Shown here: positions 1 through 5,064 of the stretch, piece after piece
Numbering within the stretch: the first letter of the stretch is position 1
Layout of the letters: each line of letters begins with the position of its first letter
Assembly: GCA_031278935.1 (NCBI GenBank)
Contig: JAITJK010000205.1
Span: forward strand, 1-5,064
DNA from: Spirochaetaceae bacterium
GTDB lineage: Bacteria > Spirochaetota > Spirochaetia > Treponematales > Breznakiellaceae
Reading direction: 5' to 3'
Length of the DNA stretch: 5,064 nucleotides
Position numbers and translations under genes: made by a program
The notes under the pieces: model-generated
Told to the model about the DNA's origin: nothing
The model's input: the letters and a program-made list of their open reading frames with translations, nothing else
Database searches by the model: none

Positions 1-40
1 GCCAGCCGCCAGCCGCCAGCCGCCAGCCGCCAGCCGCCAG
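1..40. repeat. Heptanucleotide tandem repeat (GCCAGCC x 5.7)
   Basis: The first 40 bases are five perfect copies of GCCAGCC plus a partial GCCAG. The array starts at the window edge, so its true length is unknown. It lies about 230 bases upstream of the lipoprotein start. A 7-base unit is not a multiple of three, so slippage would shift a reading frame if the array were inside a gene. One forward frame is open through it to a stop at 202-204, but the translation after the repeat does not look like protein, and no start is visible. I treat it as a simple-sequence repeat, probably intergenic or at the 3' end of an upstream gene. Confidence 0.9.
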
Positions 41-269
41 ACAATTATACGCGGGGATTTGGTTTTGTCAAGTACATAAGCACCCATTTTTCGCTTTTTT
101 TACCCTTTTTCACCAAAAATTTTATCTTCGTATACACTACTATACCCCCACCGGACCGCCTGCCACCATTGGTCGATGTATTGGGGTCTGAGTCGCGGGG
201 ATAACGAGTCCCCAAGTACGCGGACCGTCGCGGAATTTAAACCCCTTGGGGGGTTAAGGAGTATACCGT
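41..269 (+). promoter_or_regulatory. Non-coding leader of the lipoprotein gene with G/C-run hairpins
   Basis: I see no convincing gene here. The left part (60-145) is T-rich and holds only weak promoter-like hexamers: TTTTCA at 107-112 and TATACA at 131-136, 18 bases apart. The right part holds complementary runs. TTGGGG (181-186) can pair with CCCCAA (210-215), extended by GTA/TAC with one bulge. GGGGA (197-201) can pair with TCCCC (209-213). AACCCC (240-245) can pair with GGGGTT (250-255), just before the ribosome binding site AAGGAG (256-261). CCCCAA (210-215) could also pair with TTGGGG (246-251), so some of these folds exclude each other. A role in translation control is inferred from the geometry only. 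Confidence 0.4.
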
Positions 270-1304
270 ATGAAAAAGGTAAAAGCAAACGTCTGCTTCG
301 TGCAGGTCGGGTTATTGTTGGCAGCCCTTCTGGCTTTGGGGGCGTGCAGCGATGAGGGCTGGTTCCATCCAGGAGAAGAAACCACCGTACCGGAGATCGG
401 GCAAAAGGAAGAGGACCTGGTATCCGTGCGGGTTGTTGCGGGAAGCGGGAGTAGGTCCGTGACCACAGGCATGGAACAGTATCTGGTGAATAAGTACGAG
501 GTCATATTTCGTGGAAATAGTAAGTACTACCGGACTGTAAGCTTTGCTCCTGAGGGGATTATAACCACAGAGCTTCCGGCGGGCAAATATAAGGTGATGC
601 TCCTTGCGGGTCTTGATAATGGTACGCTTTTGGGGGCGGCCGCTTCTCCGAATCAGGAGGAGATTGTTGCGGGTGTATCCAAGGTGATTAAGCTAACACT
701 ATCGCCCACCTATTTTCAGTGGGACCTAACTGGGCAAGGGACCAATCACTTCAATTTCACGGTGGATGTTGGTAATAATTCATTCGTGGCGTGTGCTGAA
801 GAACGGTATATTAACCTACCGACAATTGGGGATTCAACCAAATTCAAGATGAGCATTAGTAGCTCGCCGTTAACGAACTTAACAAAATGGAATATCATAG
901 ACACAGGCGATAAGGTTACCCTTGCAAAGGTTACGGCAGAACTTAGACCATGGCTTACCTATGCCAACGGGGAAGATGTTGGAAACCAGGCTGGGTTTGC
1001 TACTATACCGATTCTGAAGCTTGAAGGGGAAGATTTGACGATGGATCCGACGAACAACAGCACGATTGATTCCTCCGCCATCGACCTGCAGAGTCTAAAG
1101 GGAATAGATAGCTACGGAGTCCTGATATTTGAAATGCAGTATTATGCCTTTGGCGTACAGAAATCAGGCGGAGACCTTTGGTATATTAGGAATGGGGTTG
1201 ACCGTACTATCGATGATTCCCAGTCCCCTATAGGGGGGAATAAATTTCTGGTTAAGATTGGCTCCCCCAAGAATGCCTATGTTGTTGTAGAGCAGCAGCC
1301 GTGA
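270..1304 (+). CDS. Putative lipoprotein of unknown function, 344 aa
   Basis: Residues 1-25 form a lipoprotein signal peptide: basic MKKVK, a hydrophobic core around residues 8-22, and the lipobox L-G-A-C with Cys26 as the lipid-modified residue. The mature protein should sit on a membrane, either the inner membrane or the inner or outer leaflet of the outer membrane. After a short acidic linker (about residues 27-50) come alternating beta-rich segments, including 'ELPAGKYKVMLLAG' near residues 100-113. That pattern resembles the beta-sandwich domains of surface or adhesin-like lipoproteins. There is no transmembrane helix after the signal and no catalytic motif I recognise. The start is supported by AAGGAG eight bases before the ATG. 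An intrinsic terminator follows, so it is probably a single-gene transcript. Treponemes carry many unrelated or paralogous lipoproteins like this. I do not assign a function; the lipoprotein call is firm, the rest is not. Confidence 0.85.
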   Translation: MKKVKANVCFVQVGLLLAALLALGACSDEGWFHPGEETTVPEIGQKEEDLVSVRVVAGSGSRSVTTGMEQYLVNKYEVIFRGNSKYYRTVSFAPEGIITTELPAGKYKVMLLAGLDNGTLLGAAASPNQEEIVAGVSKVIKLTLSPTYFQWDLTGQGTNHFNFTVDVGNNSFVACAEERYINLPTIGDSTKFKMSISSSPLTNLTKWNIIDTGDKVTLAKVTAELRPWLTYANGEDVGNQAGFATIPILKLEGEDLTMDPTNNSTIDSSAIDLQSLKGIDSYGVLIFEMQYYAFGVQKSGGDLWYIRNGVDRTIDDSQSPIGGNKFLVKIGSPKNAYVVVEQQP

Positions 1305-1356
1305 AAATACTGATGGAGAGAGCGCCACGGTGATTCTTGACGAAAAAAGTTTGTGC

Positions 1357-1393
1357 AAAGGGGGTCGGGCCTTCCGGGGTCTGACCCCTTTTT
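1357..1393 (+). terminator. Rho-independent terminator after the lipoprotein gene
   Basis: AAAGGGGGTC (1357-1366) pairs with GACCCCTTTT (1383-1392) through ten base pairs, with one G-T wobble. The enclosed 16 bases can extend the stem with mixed G-C and G-T pairs, leaving a small TTCCGG loop. The stem runs into five T residues (1389-1393). It lies 53 bases after the lipoprotein stop codon and 80 bases before the next start codon, which suggests the two genes are transcribed separately. Confidence 0.88.
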
Positions 1394-1473
1394 GTGTCCT
1401 GCGGGGTTCACCGGGGCGCCCAAAACTAGTGCAATTCCCCTGAAAGCGGTACATTAGTACATAAGGAGAACCT

Positions 1474-2097
1474 ATGATAGAAGATACAATCCGAGAGCCG
1501 CGACGGGACCTATCCTTTCAAGATGTTTGGGCCGCGTTGATGGAACTAAGAGAATCCCAGAAAGAAACCGACCGGCAATTAAAAGAAACTAGCCGGGAAG
1601 TGGAAAGAATAAGTCAAGAGGTAGAAAAGACCAGTCGGATAGTGCGGGAACTCTCAACGGAGGTGGGGGGGATCAGCAACCGCCTGGGAGAAGTGGCTCA
1701 GTGCTTCTTCGGCTCTGACTTGTGGCGACACTTTGAGGGCTTTGATTACGAGTTCCAGCGGCTCTATCCCTATCTGCCCTTGTTCAACGAGAAGAACGAA
1801 CCCATGGGCGACATAGACATAACCTTGCTTAACGGTGAATACGTGATGGCCATAGAGGTAAAGACTCGTGTAAAGAAAAAGAATGTGGAATACCATGCCA
1901 AGCGGTTGGAACAGATAAAGCAGTATCCGCCGGACCAATACCAGGGGAAGCTGCTGCTGGGTGGTATGGCAGGACTTATGATAGACCGTGATGCGAAAGA
2001 CCTGGCGGACGAGTTGGGCATATATATAATCGAACAGTCCGGGGACGCGGTACGCCTTGCGCTGCGTCCGGAATGGTTTAAGGCTCGGGTATGGTAA
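1474..2097 (+). CDS. Coiled-coil protein with PD-(D/E)XK nuclease-like domain (DUF3782-like), 207 aa
   Basis: Residues 30-71 form six unbroken heptads with Thr, Ile or Leu and Val or Leu at fixed places (KETDRQL, KETSREV and so on), predicting a coiled coil that probably oligomerises. Residues about 85-190 look like a PD-(D/E)XK fold: 'GDIDITLLNG' supplies Asp113/Asp115, and 'EYVMAIEVKTRV' supplies the E-x-K pair Glu128 and Lys130. A conserved-looking 'GGMAGLMIDRDA' and the C-terminal 'FKARVW' match what I remember of proteins annotated DUF3782, common in cyanobacteria and some spirochetes. From the fold, a metal-dependent nuclease activity is possible, but I know of no established function. 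The gene appears full length. AAGGAG (1463-1468) lies five bases before the ATG. No methylase or antitoxin partner is next to it. The domain call is fairly secure; the activity is inference. Confidence 0.82.
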   Translation: MIEDTIREPRRDLSFQDVWAALMELRESQKETDRQLKETSREVERISQEVEKTSRIVRELSTEVGGISNRLGEVAQCFFGSDLWRHFEGFDYEFQRLYPYLPLFNEKNEPMGDIDITLLNGEYVMAIEVKTRVKKKNVEYHAKRLEQIKQYPPDQYQGKLLLGGMAGLMIDRDAKDLADELGIYIIEQSGDAVRLALRPEWFKARVW

Positions 2098-2249
2098 GTC
2101 CTGGAGCCACCTACCGTGGAGGTGTATTGAGGGGCTGTAGGGTAAGGAACAGGACGTACGTCTCTGCGTTCCTATGGCAGGTGGGGAGGCGCGCCTCGTC
2201 CCCTAACCCCAACGGCCAGATGAAGGGCTATGTCTCCAGGGTAAATAGC
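2098..2249 (+). other. Gap with nested inverted repeats, function unknown
   Basis: CCTGGAG (2100-2106) is perfectly complementary to CTCCAGG (2234-2240) and could close a domain of about 140 bases. Inside it are CACCT/AGGTG (near 2109-2125), TAGGG (2138-2142) with CCCTA (2201-2205), GGGG (2131-2134) with CCCC (2207-2210), AGGAAC (2145-2150) with GTTCCT (2168-2173), and the palindromes GACGTACGTC (2153-2162) and GAGGCGCGCCTC (2186-2197). This could be a folded 3' untranslated region, a small RNA or a decayed repeat. It matches no RNA family I know. A frame of 53 codons (2091-2252) also crosses it. I only claim that the inverted repeats are present. Confidence 0.35.
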
Positions 2250-2276
2250 TAAAGAATTGTTTTTTTTAACCGATTA
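2250..2276 (+). promoter_or_regulatory. Putative sigma-28 (FliA) promoter for the flagellar genes
   Basis: The -35 element TAAAGAAT (2250-2257) matches the known sigma-28 consensus TAAAGTTT at six of eight positions. After exactly 11 bases, the -10 element ACCGATTA (2269-2276) matches GCCGATAA at six of eight. The spacing is the canonical one. Transcription would begin near 2283, giving a short leader before the flbB ribosome binding site at 2289-2294. The spacer contains eight T residues (2260-2267). A sigma-70 reading, TTGTTT (2257-2262) with TAGTAA (2280-2285), is also possible but weaker. Confidence 0.6.
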
Positions 2277-2300
2277 GTTTAGTAAATAAAGGAGATTGAG

Positions 2301-2933
2301 GTGGCTTCATCTGGAAAACCACGGATTCTTGGCAAGATAATCGTACTCTTATTGCTCATTTTGGTTCTTGCCGGAGGTGGATTCGTGTGGTTCGATTACC
2401 TCAACGTGATCGATGCTAAGACCCTTTTATCCCCACTCTACCGCTTCATGGGTCGGGAGGGCCGCAGTAGCGGAACCCTGGCGGATGATGAATTCTTGTC
2501 CCTAGACGCGGAACGCCTTGCTATACGATTGGAAGCCTTAGAACTGCGGAGTCTGGAACTGGAAAAACAGGAGCAGGACATCCAAAGCCGGCGGGGTGAA
2601 ATAGAACAAATGGCCCAGGCCCTGGAAGAGCGACAAAAAGCCTTAGATGAACGGGAAACCTCTTTCAACGCCCTAGTACAAGCCGTGGAAAATAAAAGTA
2701 ACAATGTGGAACAGGTTGCCCGGTACTTAACCGGAATGCCTCCCCAGCAGGCGGTGGGTATCATTACCGAGATGGAAGATCAGGACGCTATCGACGTGTT
2801 CAGGAAGGCCGAAGAATTGGCCCAGATCGAGGGAACCGCCTCCATTGTCTCCTATTGGATGTCATTGTTGCCCGCTGACCGGGCAGCCACGTTACAGCGG
2901 AAGATGGTGGGCCGGCCCGTTACCATCAACTAA
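2301..2933 (+). CDS. flbB: Flagellar collar protein FlbB, 210 aa
   Basis: FlbB is known in spirochetes as a periplasmic flagellar protein at the base of the collar, needed for collar assembly and stator recruitment. Here residues 12-30 are one hydrophobic membrane anchor after a short basic N-terminus (SGKPR). Residues about 62-130 are a charged, Glu/Gln/Arg/Leu-rich coiled coil. Residues about 131-203 resemble the helical MgtE_N domain ('VARYLTGMPPQQAVGIITEM', then 'YWMSLLPADRAATLQRKM'). The length is close to Borrelia FlbB (about 205 aa). The start is GTG, supported by AAGGAG (2289-2294) six bases upstream. It is followed by the FliK-like gene, flgD and flgE, as expected. It is not preceded by fliJ (flbA) as in Borrelia; the sigma-28-like promoter lies there instead. 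Domain order plus neighbours make the call strong. Confidence 0.88.
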   Translation: MASSGKPRILGKIIVLLLLILVLAGGGFVWFDYLNVIDAKTLLSPLYRFMGREGRSSGTLADDEFLSLDAERLAIRLEALELRSLELEKQEQDIQSRRGEIEQMAQALEERQKALDERETSFNALVQAVENKSNNVEQVARYLTGMPPQQAVGIITEMEDQDAIDVFRKAEELAQIEGTASIVSYWMSLLPADRAATLQRKMVGRPVTIN

Positions 2934-2955
2934 TGGGATTCAGGCCCGAATAGGC

Positions 2956-2995
2956 GGATTTCAATTAGGTAACCATCAAACATGGTCGAAATTCC
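2956..2995 (+). other. Imperfect hairpin between flbB and fliK
   Basis: ACCAT (2972-2976) and ATGGT (2982-2986) form a perfect stem around a CAAAC loop. Flanking GGATTTC (2956-2962) and GAAATTCC (2988-2995) can pair with one bulged T. No T-run follows, so it is not an intrinsic terminator. It could be an mRNA processing or stability element within the 97-base gap; that is inference. Confidence 0.35.
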
Positions 2996-3020
2996 ATAGG
3001 TTGCGGATAAAAATAGCATG

Positions 3021-3026
3021 AGGAGG
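3021..3026 (+). promoter_or_regulatory. Ribosome binding site choosing among three starts of fliK
   Basis: AGGAGG sits before a run of three in-frame start codons: GTG at 3031 (4 bases away), ATG at 3034 (7 bases) and ATG at 3037 (10 bases). The spacing favours the ATG at 3034. Confidence 0.75.
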
Positions 3027-3033
3027 CTGGGTG

Positions 3034-4509
3034 ATGATGCAGGTATCTCCCCGGATGTACACGTCAGATGGTTCCCTTGAGGGAATGAGTAGAATGGACG
3101 AGGGTGGAGAAGCCTCAAGCCTTCGGCCTAAGCAGGGTCAGGGAAAAGCTTCTAAAGATAAGTTCAGTGTTTTTGCTCGATTGCTTGAGGGACTGGTTAA
3201 AAACAGCCCCGGCGGAGGCGGTGTATTGCCGCGGACCCCGGAGGAGGGTCAGAAGGTCGAGGTCGGCGATGAAGCGCAGGGCAATACCCGGAAGAAGAAT
3301 CAGCGTAAAAAGCGCTCCCTTGCCGGCGTAGAGGGCGAGGAGGGAAAAAGTTCCCGTTCCGGTAAAGCCGCGCCGGCCCTAAGCCGGGGCTCGCAGCATA
3401 CTCAGGATAGCGGAGGCGCCCTAGCCTTCTTGTCGGTCCAGGAGAACTTGAATCCTCGCAAGACAGGACTTCAGAAAAAGGATACCTCCTCCCTAGGGCA
3501 GGATCAGACAGATAAACCAAAACGTTTCGATGCCCCGCGTTCCCGGACCGAAGCTGGAGCCCCGGAGCTCTCGGTGCACTCCCAGGTCGGAGGATCCTCC
3601 AGGGAAACCGGCTCTCCTGAGACCAACTCCGCGCTCAAAGCCTCTAACGCGAGTGCCCCGGATGCTTCGGCGGCTGAAAAGACCGGTTCTTCCAAGGTAG
3701 GAACGGCGTGGACAAGTCCCAGCGCGGAGGAGCGGGGGAAGAGTGAGCTGGAGCTCTCGGTGAGGATGACCGGGACCCGGGAAGAACCGGGCGTTAAGGA
3801 CCCCAAAAAGGAGGGAGAGGTCAAGGTTCGGGATAAACGCCGGGAACGGCTGGATATTCAGGACCTCCGTTCCCGAGAGGGGGCGGAAGTGGTTTCCTCG
3901 TCCCGGGTTCCGGGGGAAACCTCATCTGGGGAAGGGCTGAAGACTCTGGAATTTACGGTGGATCTCCAGACGGACACCCCTGACCGGGAAGTCCAGCCGC
4001 TTGCGCGGCAGGCCACGTTCGCAGGCAGTTTTGAGGACCTTCTTAGCCGGGAACTTTCCCAGCATCTTAATGGAGATATTGTTCGGCACGCCCAGGTGTT
4101 GTTGCGGGACGGGGGCCAGGGGACCATACGCCTTGCCCTGAGGCCGGAATCACTGGGAAATGTAAAGATACAACTTGAAATGGCCGAAAAGAAGATAACA
4201 GGGCACATCATCGTAGAAAGCAACGAAGCGCTTCGAGCCTTTGAACGGGAAATACATTCCCTGGAACAGGCCTTTAAGGATTCAGGTTTTGGAGAAACCA
4301 GCTTGGATACCGCCCTGGCTTCGGGGATGGATGGCCAAGGGGCAGACCCTCGGCAACGGAACGATGAATCGGGACCGTTTTTTTCAGAACGTCTTGCCCT
4401 GTCTACCTATGACACAGCCTCGGACAAGAACGGGGAAGGGGGATTAGGCTTCATGGCAGCCGGAAACGGCGGTGTATCGGGCCATATTCCTATCGATATG
4501 CTGGTATAA
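3034..4509 (+). CDS. fliK: FliK-like flagellar hook-length control protein (FlbC/Tap1 type), 491 aa
   Basis: FliK proteins are exported through the flagellar secretion apparatus, measure the growing hook and switch export specificity. Residues about 340-430 match the C-terminal Flg_hook domain: 'IRLALRPESLGNVKIQLEM' (about 365-383) carries the typical L-x-P-E-x-L-G-x-V core, followed by 'IIVESNEALRAFEREIHSLE' (about 392-411). Residues about 55-335 are a low-complexity, probably disordered region rich in Ser, Gly, Glu, Lys and Arg, as expected of the ruler part. The tail is Gly-rich. The position between flbB and flgD fits the gene called flbC in Borrelia and tap1 in Treponema. The start at 3034 is chosen by AGGAGG spacing; GTG at 3031 would add one residue. 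The stop is 16 bases before the flgD start, so the two are probably co-transcribed. The identity rests on the C-terminal domain and on synteny. Confidence 0.88.
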   Translation: MMQVSPRMYTSDGSLEGMSRMDEGGEASSLRPKQGQGKASKDKFSVFARLLEGLVKNSPGGGGVLPRTPEEGQKVEVGDEAQGNTRKKNQRKKRSLAGVEGEEGKSSRSGKAAPALSRGSQHTQDSGGALAFLSVQENLNPRKTGLQKKDTSSLGQDQTDKPKRFDAPRSRTEAGAPELSVHSQVGGSSRETGSPETNSALKASNASAPDASAAEKTGSSKVGTAWTSPSAEERGKSELELSVRMTGTREEPGVKDPKKEGEVKVRDKRRERLDIQDLRSREGAEVVSSSRVPGETSSGEGLKTLEFTVDLQTDTPDREVQPLARQATFAGSFEDLLSRELSQHLNGDIVRHAQVLLRDGGQGTIRLALRPESLGNVKIQLEMAEKKITGHIIVESNEALRAFEREIHSLEQAFKDSGFGETSLDTALASGMDGQGADPRQRNDESGPFFSERLALSTYDTASDKNGEGGLGFMAAGNGGVSGHIPIDMLV

Positions 4510-4510
4510 A

Positions 4511-4516
4511 GGGAGG
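4511..4516 (+). promoter_or_regulatory. Ribosome binding site fixing the flgD start
   Basis: GGGAGG directly follows the fliK stop codon. The in-frame ATG at 4517 touches it and is too close to use. The in-frame ATG at 4526 is nine bases away. An upstream in-frame ATG at 4472 lies inside fliK and has no such site. Confidence 0.7.
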
Positions 4517-4525
4517 ATGCATGAG

Positions 4526-4963
4526 ATGGAACTGCAAGCCGTACTAAGTTCACACGAAAAGGCGGAACGTGCCCAATGGGTGCAAGAACACAACAGCAAG
4601 ATAAACCAGGGGAAGGAACCCCAACAGGCGCTGGGAAAAGATGATTTTCTTAAAATACTGATTACCCAGCTCTCCTATCAAGACCCCACCGCTCCGATGG
4701 AGGATAAAGAATTTATCGCCCAAATGGCTCAGTTCTCCACCCTGGATCAGATGACCAGCATGGCTACGGATTTTTCCCGCCTTGCGTCCTTGGTAGCCGG
4801 GACTGAAGCCACCAGCGCCTTGGGGAAATCCGTAGAAATCGCCCAAGGGGATTCGGTTATCCAGGGTACGGTCAAGGCGGTAACCCGTGGGGATAATCCT
4901 GAAGTGTTGGTACAGGGTTCCTATTATTCCTGGAACCAGGTTACTAAGGTATTTGAAGAATAG
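4526..4963 (+). CDS. flgD: Flagellar hook-cap (hook assembly scaffold) protein FlgD, 145 aa
   Basis: FlgD caps the growing hook and guides FlgE polymerisation; it is exported to the periplasm in spirochetes. Residues 37-79 are the diagnostic FlgD N-terminal core: 'GKDDFLKILITQLSYQDP' followed by 'APMEDKEFIAQMAQFSTLDQM'. Residues about 98-143 ('LGKSVEIAQGDSVIQGTVKAV' to 'WNQVTKV') are a short beta-rich part like the Tudor-like domain. The Ig-like FlgD domain found in enterobacterial FlgD (over 200 aa) is absent. Such short FlgD proteins are usual in spirochetes and some Firmicutes, so I do not read this as truncation. There is no signal peptide, as expected for a flagellar export substrate. 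The gene lies between fliK and flgE in the normal order. The start at 4526 is chosen from ribosome-binding-site spacing; a start at 4517 would add three residues. Confidence 0.93.
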   Translation: MELQAVLSSHEKAERAQWVQEHNSKINQGKEPQQALGKDDFLKILITQLSYQDPTAPMEDKEFIAQMAQFSTLDQMTSMATDFSRLASLVAGTEATSALGKSVEIAQGDSVIQGTVKAVTRGDNPEVLVQGSYYSWNQVTKVFEE

Positions 4964-5000
4964 ACTGCACAACCTTTAAGATTAGGGGAGTATATACGAT

Positions 5001-5064
5001 ATGATGCGATCATTGTTTGCCGGCGTATCTGGCCTGCAGAATCATCAAACGAGAATGGATGTGA
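5001..5064 (+). CDS. flgE: Flagellar hook protein FlgE, N-terminal fragment cut by the window end
   Basis: The 21 visible residues contain 'MRSLFAGVSGLQNHQTRM', the conserved start of FlgE and related rod/hook proteins, which forms the N-terminal half of the D0 helical domain. FlgE polymerises into the hook; in many spirochetes neighbouring subunits are cross-linked through lysinoalanine, but those residues lie outside the window. GGGGAG (4985-4990) lies ten bases before the first of two adjacent ATG codons (5001 and 5004). The gap to flgD is 37 bases with no terminator, so co-transcription is likely. Position after flgD favours FlgE over FlgF or FlgG, which begin similarly. Confidence 0.92.
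   Translation, partial: MMRSLFAGVSGLQNHQTRMDV

Noticed and set aside
1..204. Forward frame open from the window edge through the heptamer array to TAA at 202-204
   Set aside because: There is no start in view, and the translation after the repeat (Phe/Thr/Pro-rich from T-runs) does not look like protein. A gene tail from upstream cannot be fully excluded.
100..288. 62-codon open frame on the minus strand in the leader of the lipoprotein gene
   Set aside because: It has no recognisable domain, runs through the hairpin-rich leader and overlaps the lipoprotein start; a chance frame is more likely.
1337..1342. TTGACG as a -35 promoter element
   Set aside because: No -10-like hexamer lies 16-18 bases downstream; that position is the G-rich arm of the terminator.
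1474..2097. Restriction-modification or toxin-antitoxin system built around the nuclease-like gene
   Set aside because: No methyltransferase, specificity subunit or small partner gene lies beside it; the neighbours are a terminated lipoprotein gene and flagellar genes.
2098..2249. Identity as 5S rRNA, SRP RNA, 6S RNA or a known riboswitch
   Set aside because: None of the conserved cores I know for these families is present; only generic inverted repeats are visible.
3197..4223. Several long minus-strand open frames (3197-3520, 3504-3824, 3858-4223) and a + strand frame at 3104-3331 across fliK
   Set aside because: They are shadows of the GC-rich, low-complexity fliK coding region, with no recognisable domains or ribosome binding sites.
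4472..4525. Upstream in-frame extension of flgD starting at 4472
   Set aside because: The extension overlaps the end of fliK, adds 18 residues not typical of FlgD, and has no ribosome binding site; GGGAGG points to 4526.

Overview
The window looks like chromosomal DNA of a spirochete, most likely a Treponema, and the style of its accessory genes suggests an environmental or gut treponeme such as those of termites. The case rests on the right half. It encodes an FlbB-type protein (one membrane anchor, coiled coil, MgtE_N-like tail), then a FliK-like hook-length protein, FlgD and the first 21 codons of FlgE. FlbB is a periplasmic flagellar collar protein typical of spirochetes, and this gene order is that of spirochete motility operons. 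The genus is inferred; no rRNA or other marker is present.

Layout: positions 1-40 are a perfect heptanucleotide tandem array that may continue beyond the window edge. Positions 41-269 are a non-coding leader rich in C/G-run inverted repeats. Positions 270-1304 encode a lipoprotein of unknown function, closed by a strong intrinsic terminator (1357-1393). Positions 1474-2097 encode a coiled-coil protein with a PD-(D/E)XK nuclease-like domain, of the kind often annotated DUF3782. Positions 2098-2249 are a gap with long-range inverted repeats and a doubtful 53-codon reading frame. A good match to a sigma-28 (FliA) promoter at 2250-2276 follows. Then come flbB (2301-2933), fliK/flbC (3034-4509), flgD (4526-4963) and flgE (5001 to the window end), all on the + strand.

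How the genes work together: the four flagellar genes build the periplasmic flagellum. FlgD caps the growing hook, FlgE polymerises into the hook, the FliK-like protein measures hook length and switches the export gate, and FlbB is needed to assemble the collar around the motor. The two upstream genes have no visible link to motility. Each has its own ribosome binding site and the terminator separates them, so they look like accessory genes at the left border of the motility operon.

I see no clear new multi-gene system. The points most worth a second look are the sigma-28-like promoter before flbB, the heptamer array, the foldable leader of the lipoprotein gene, the six-heptad PD-(D/E)XK protein and the unexplained 2098-2249 block.
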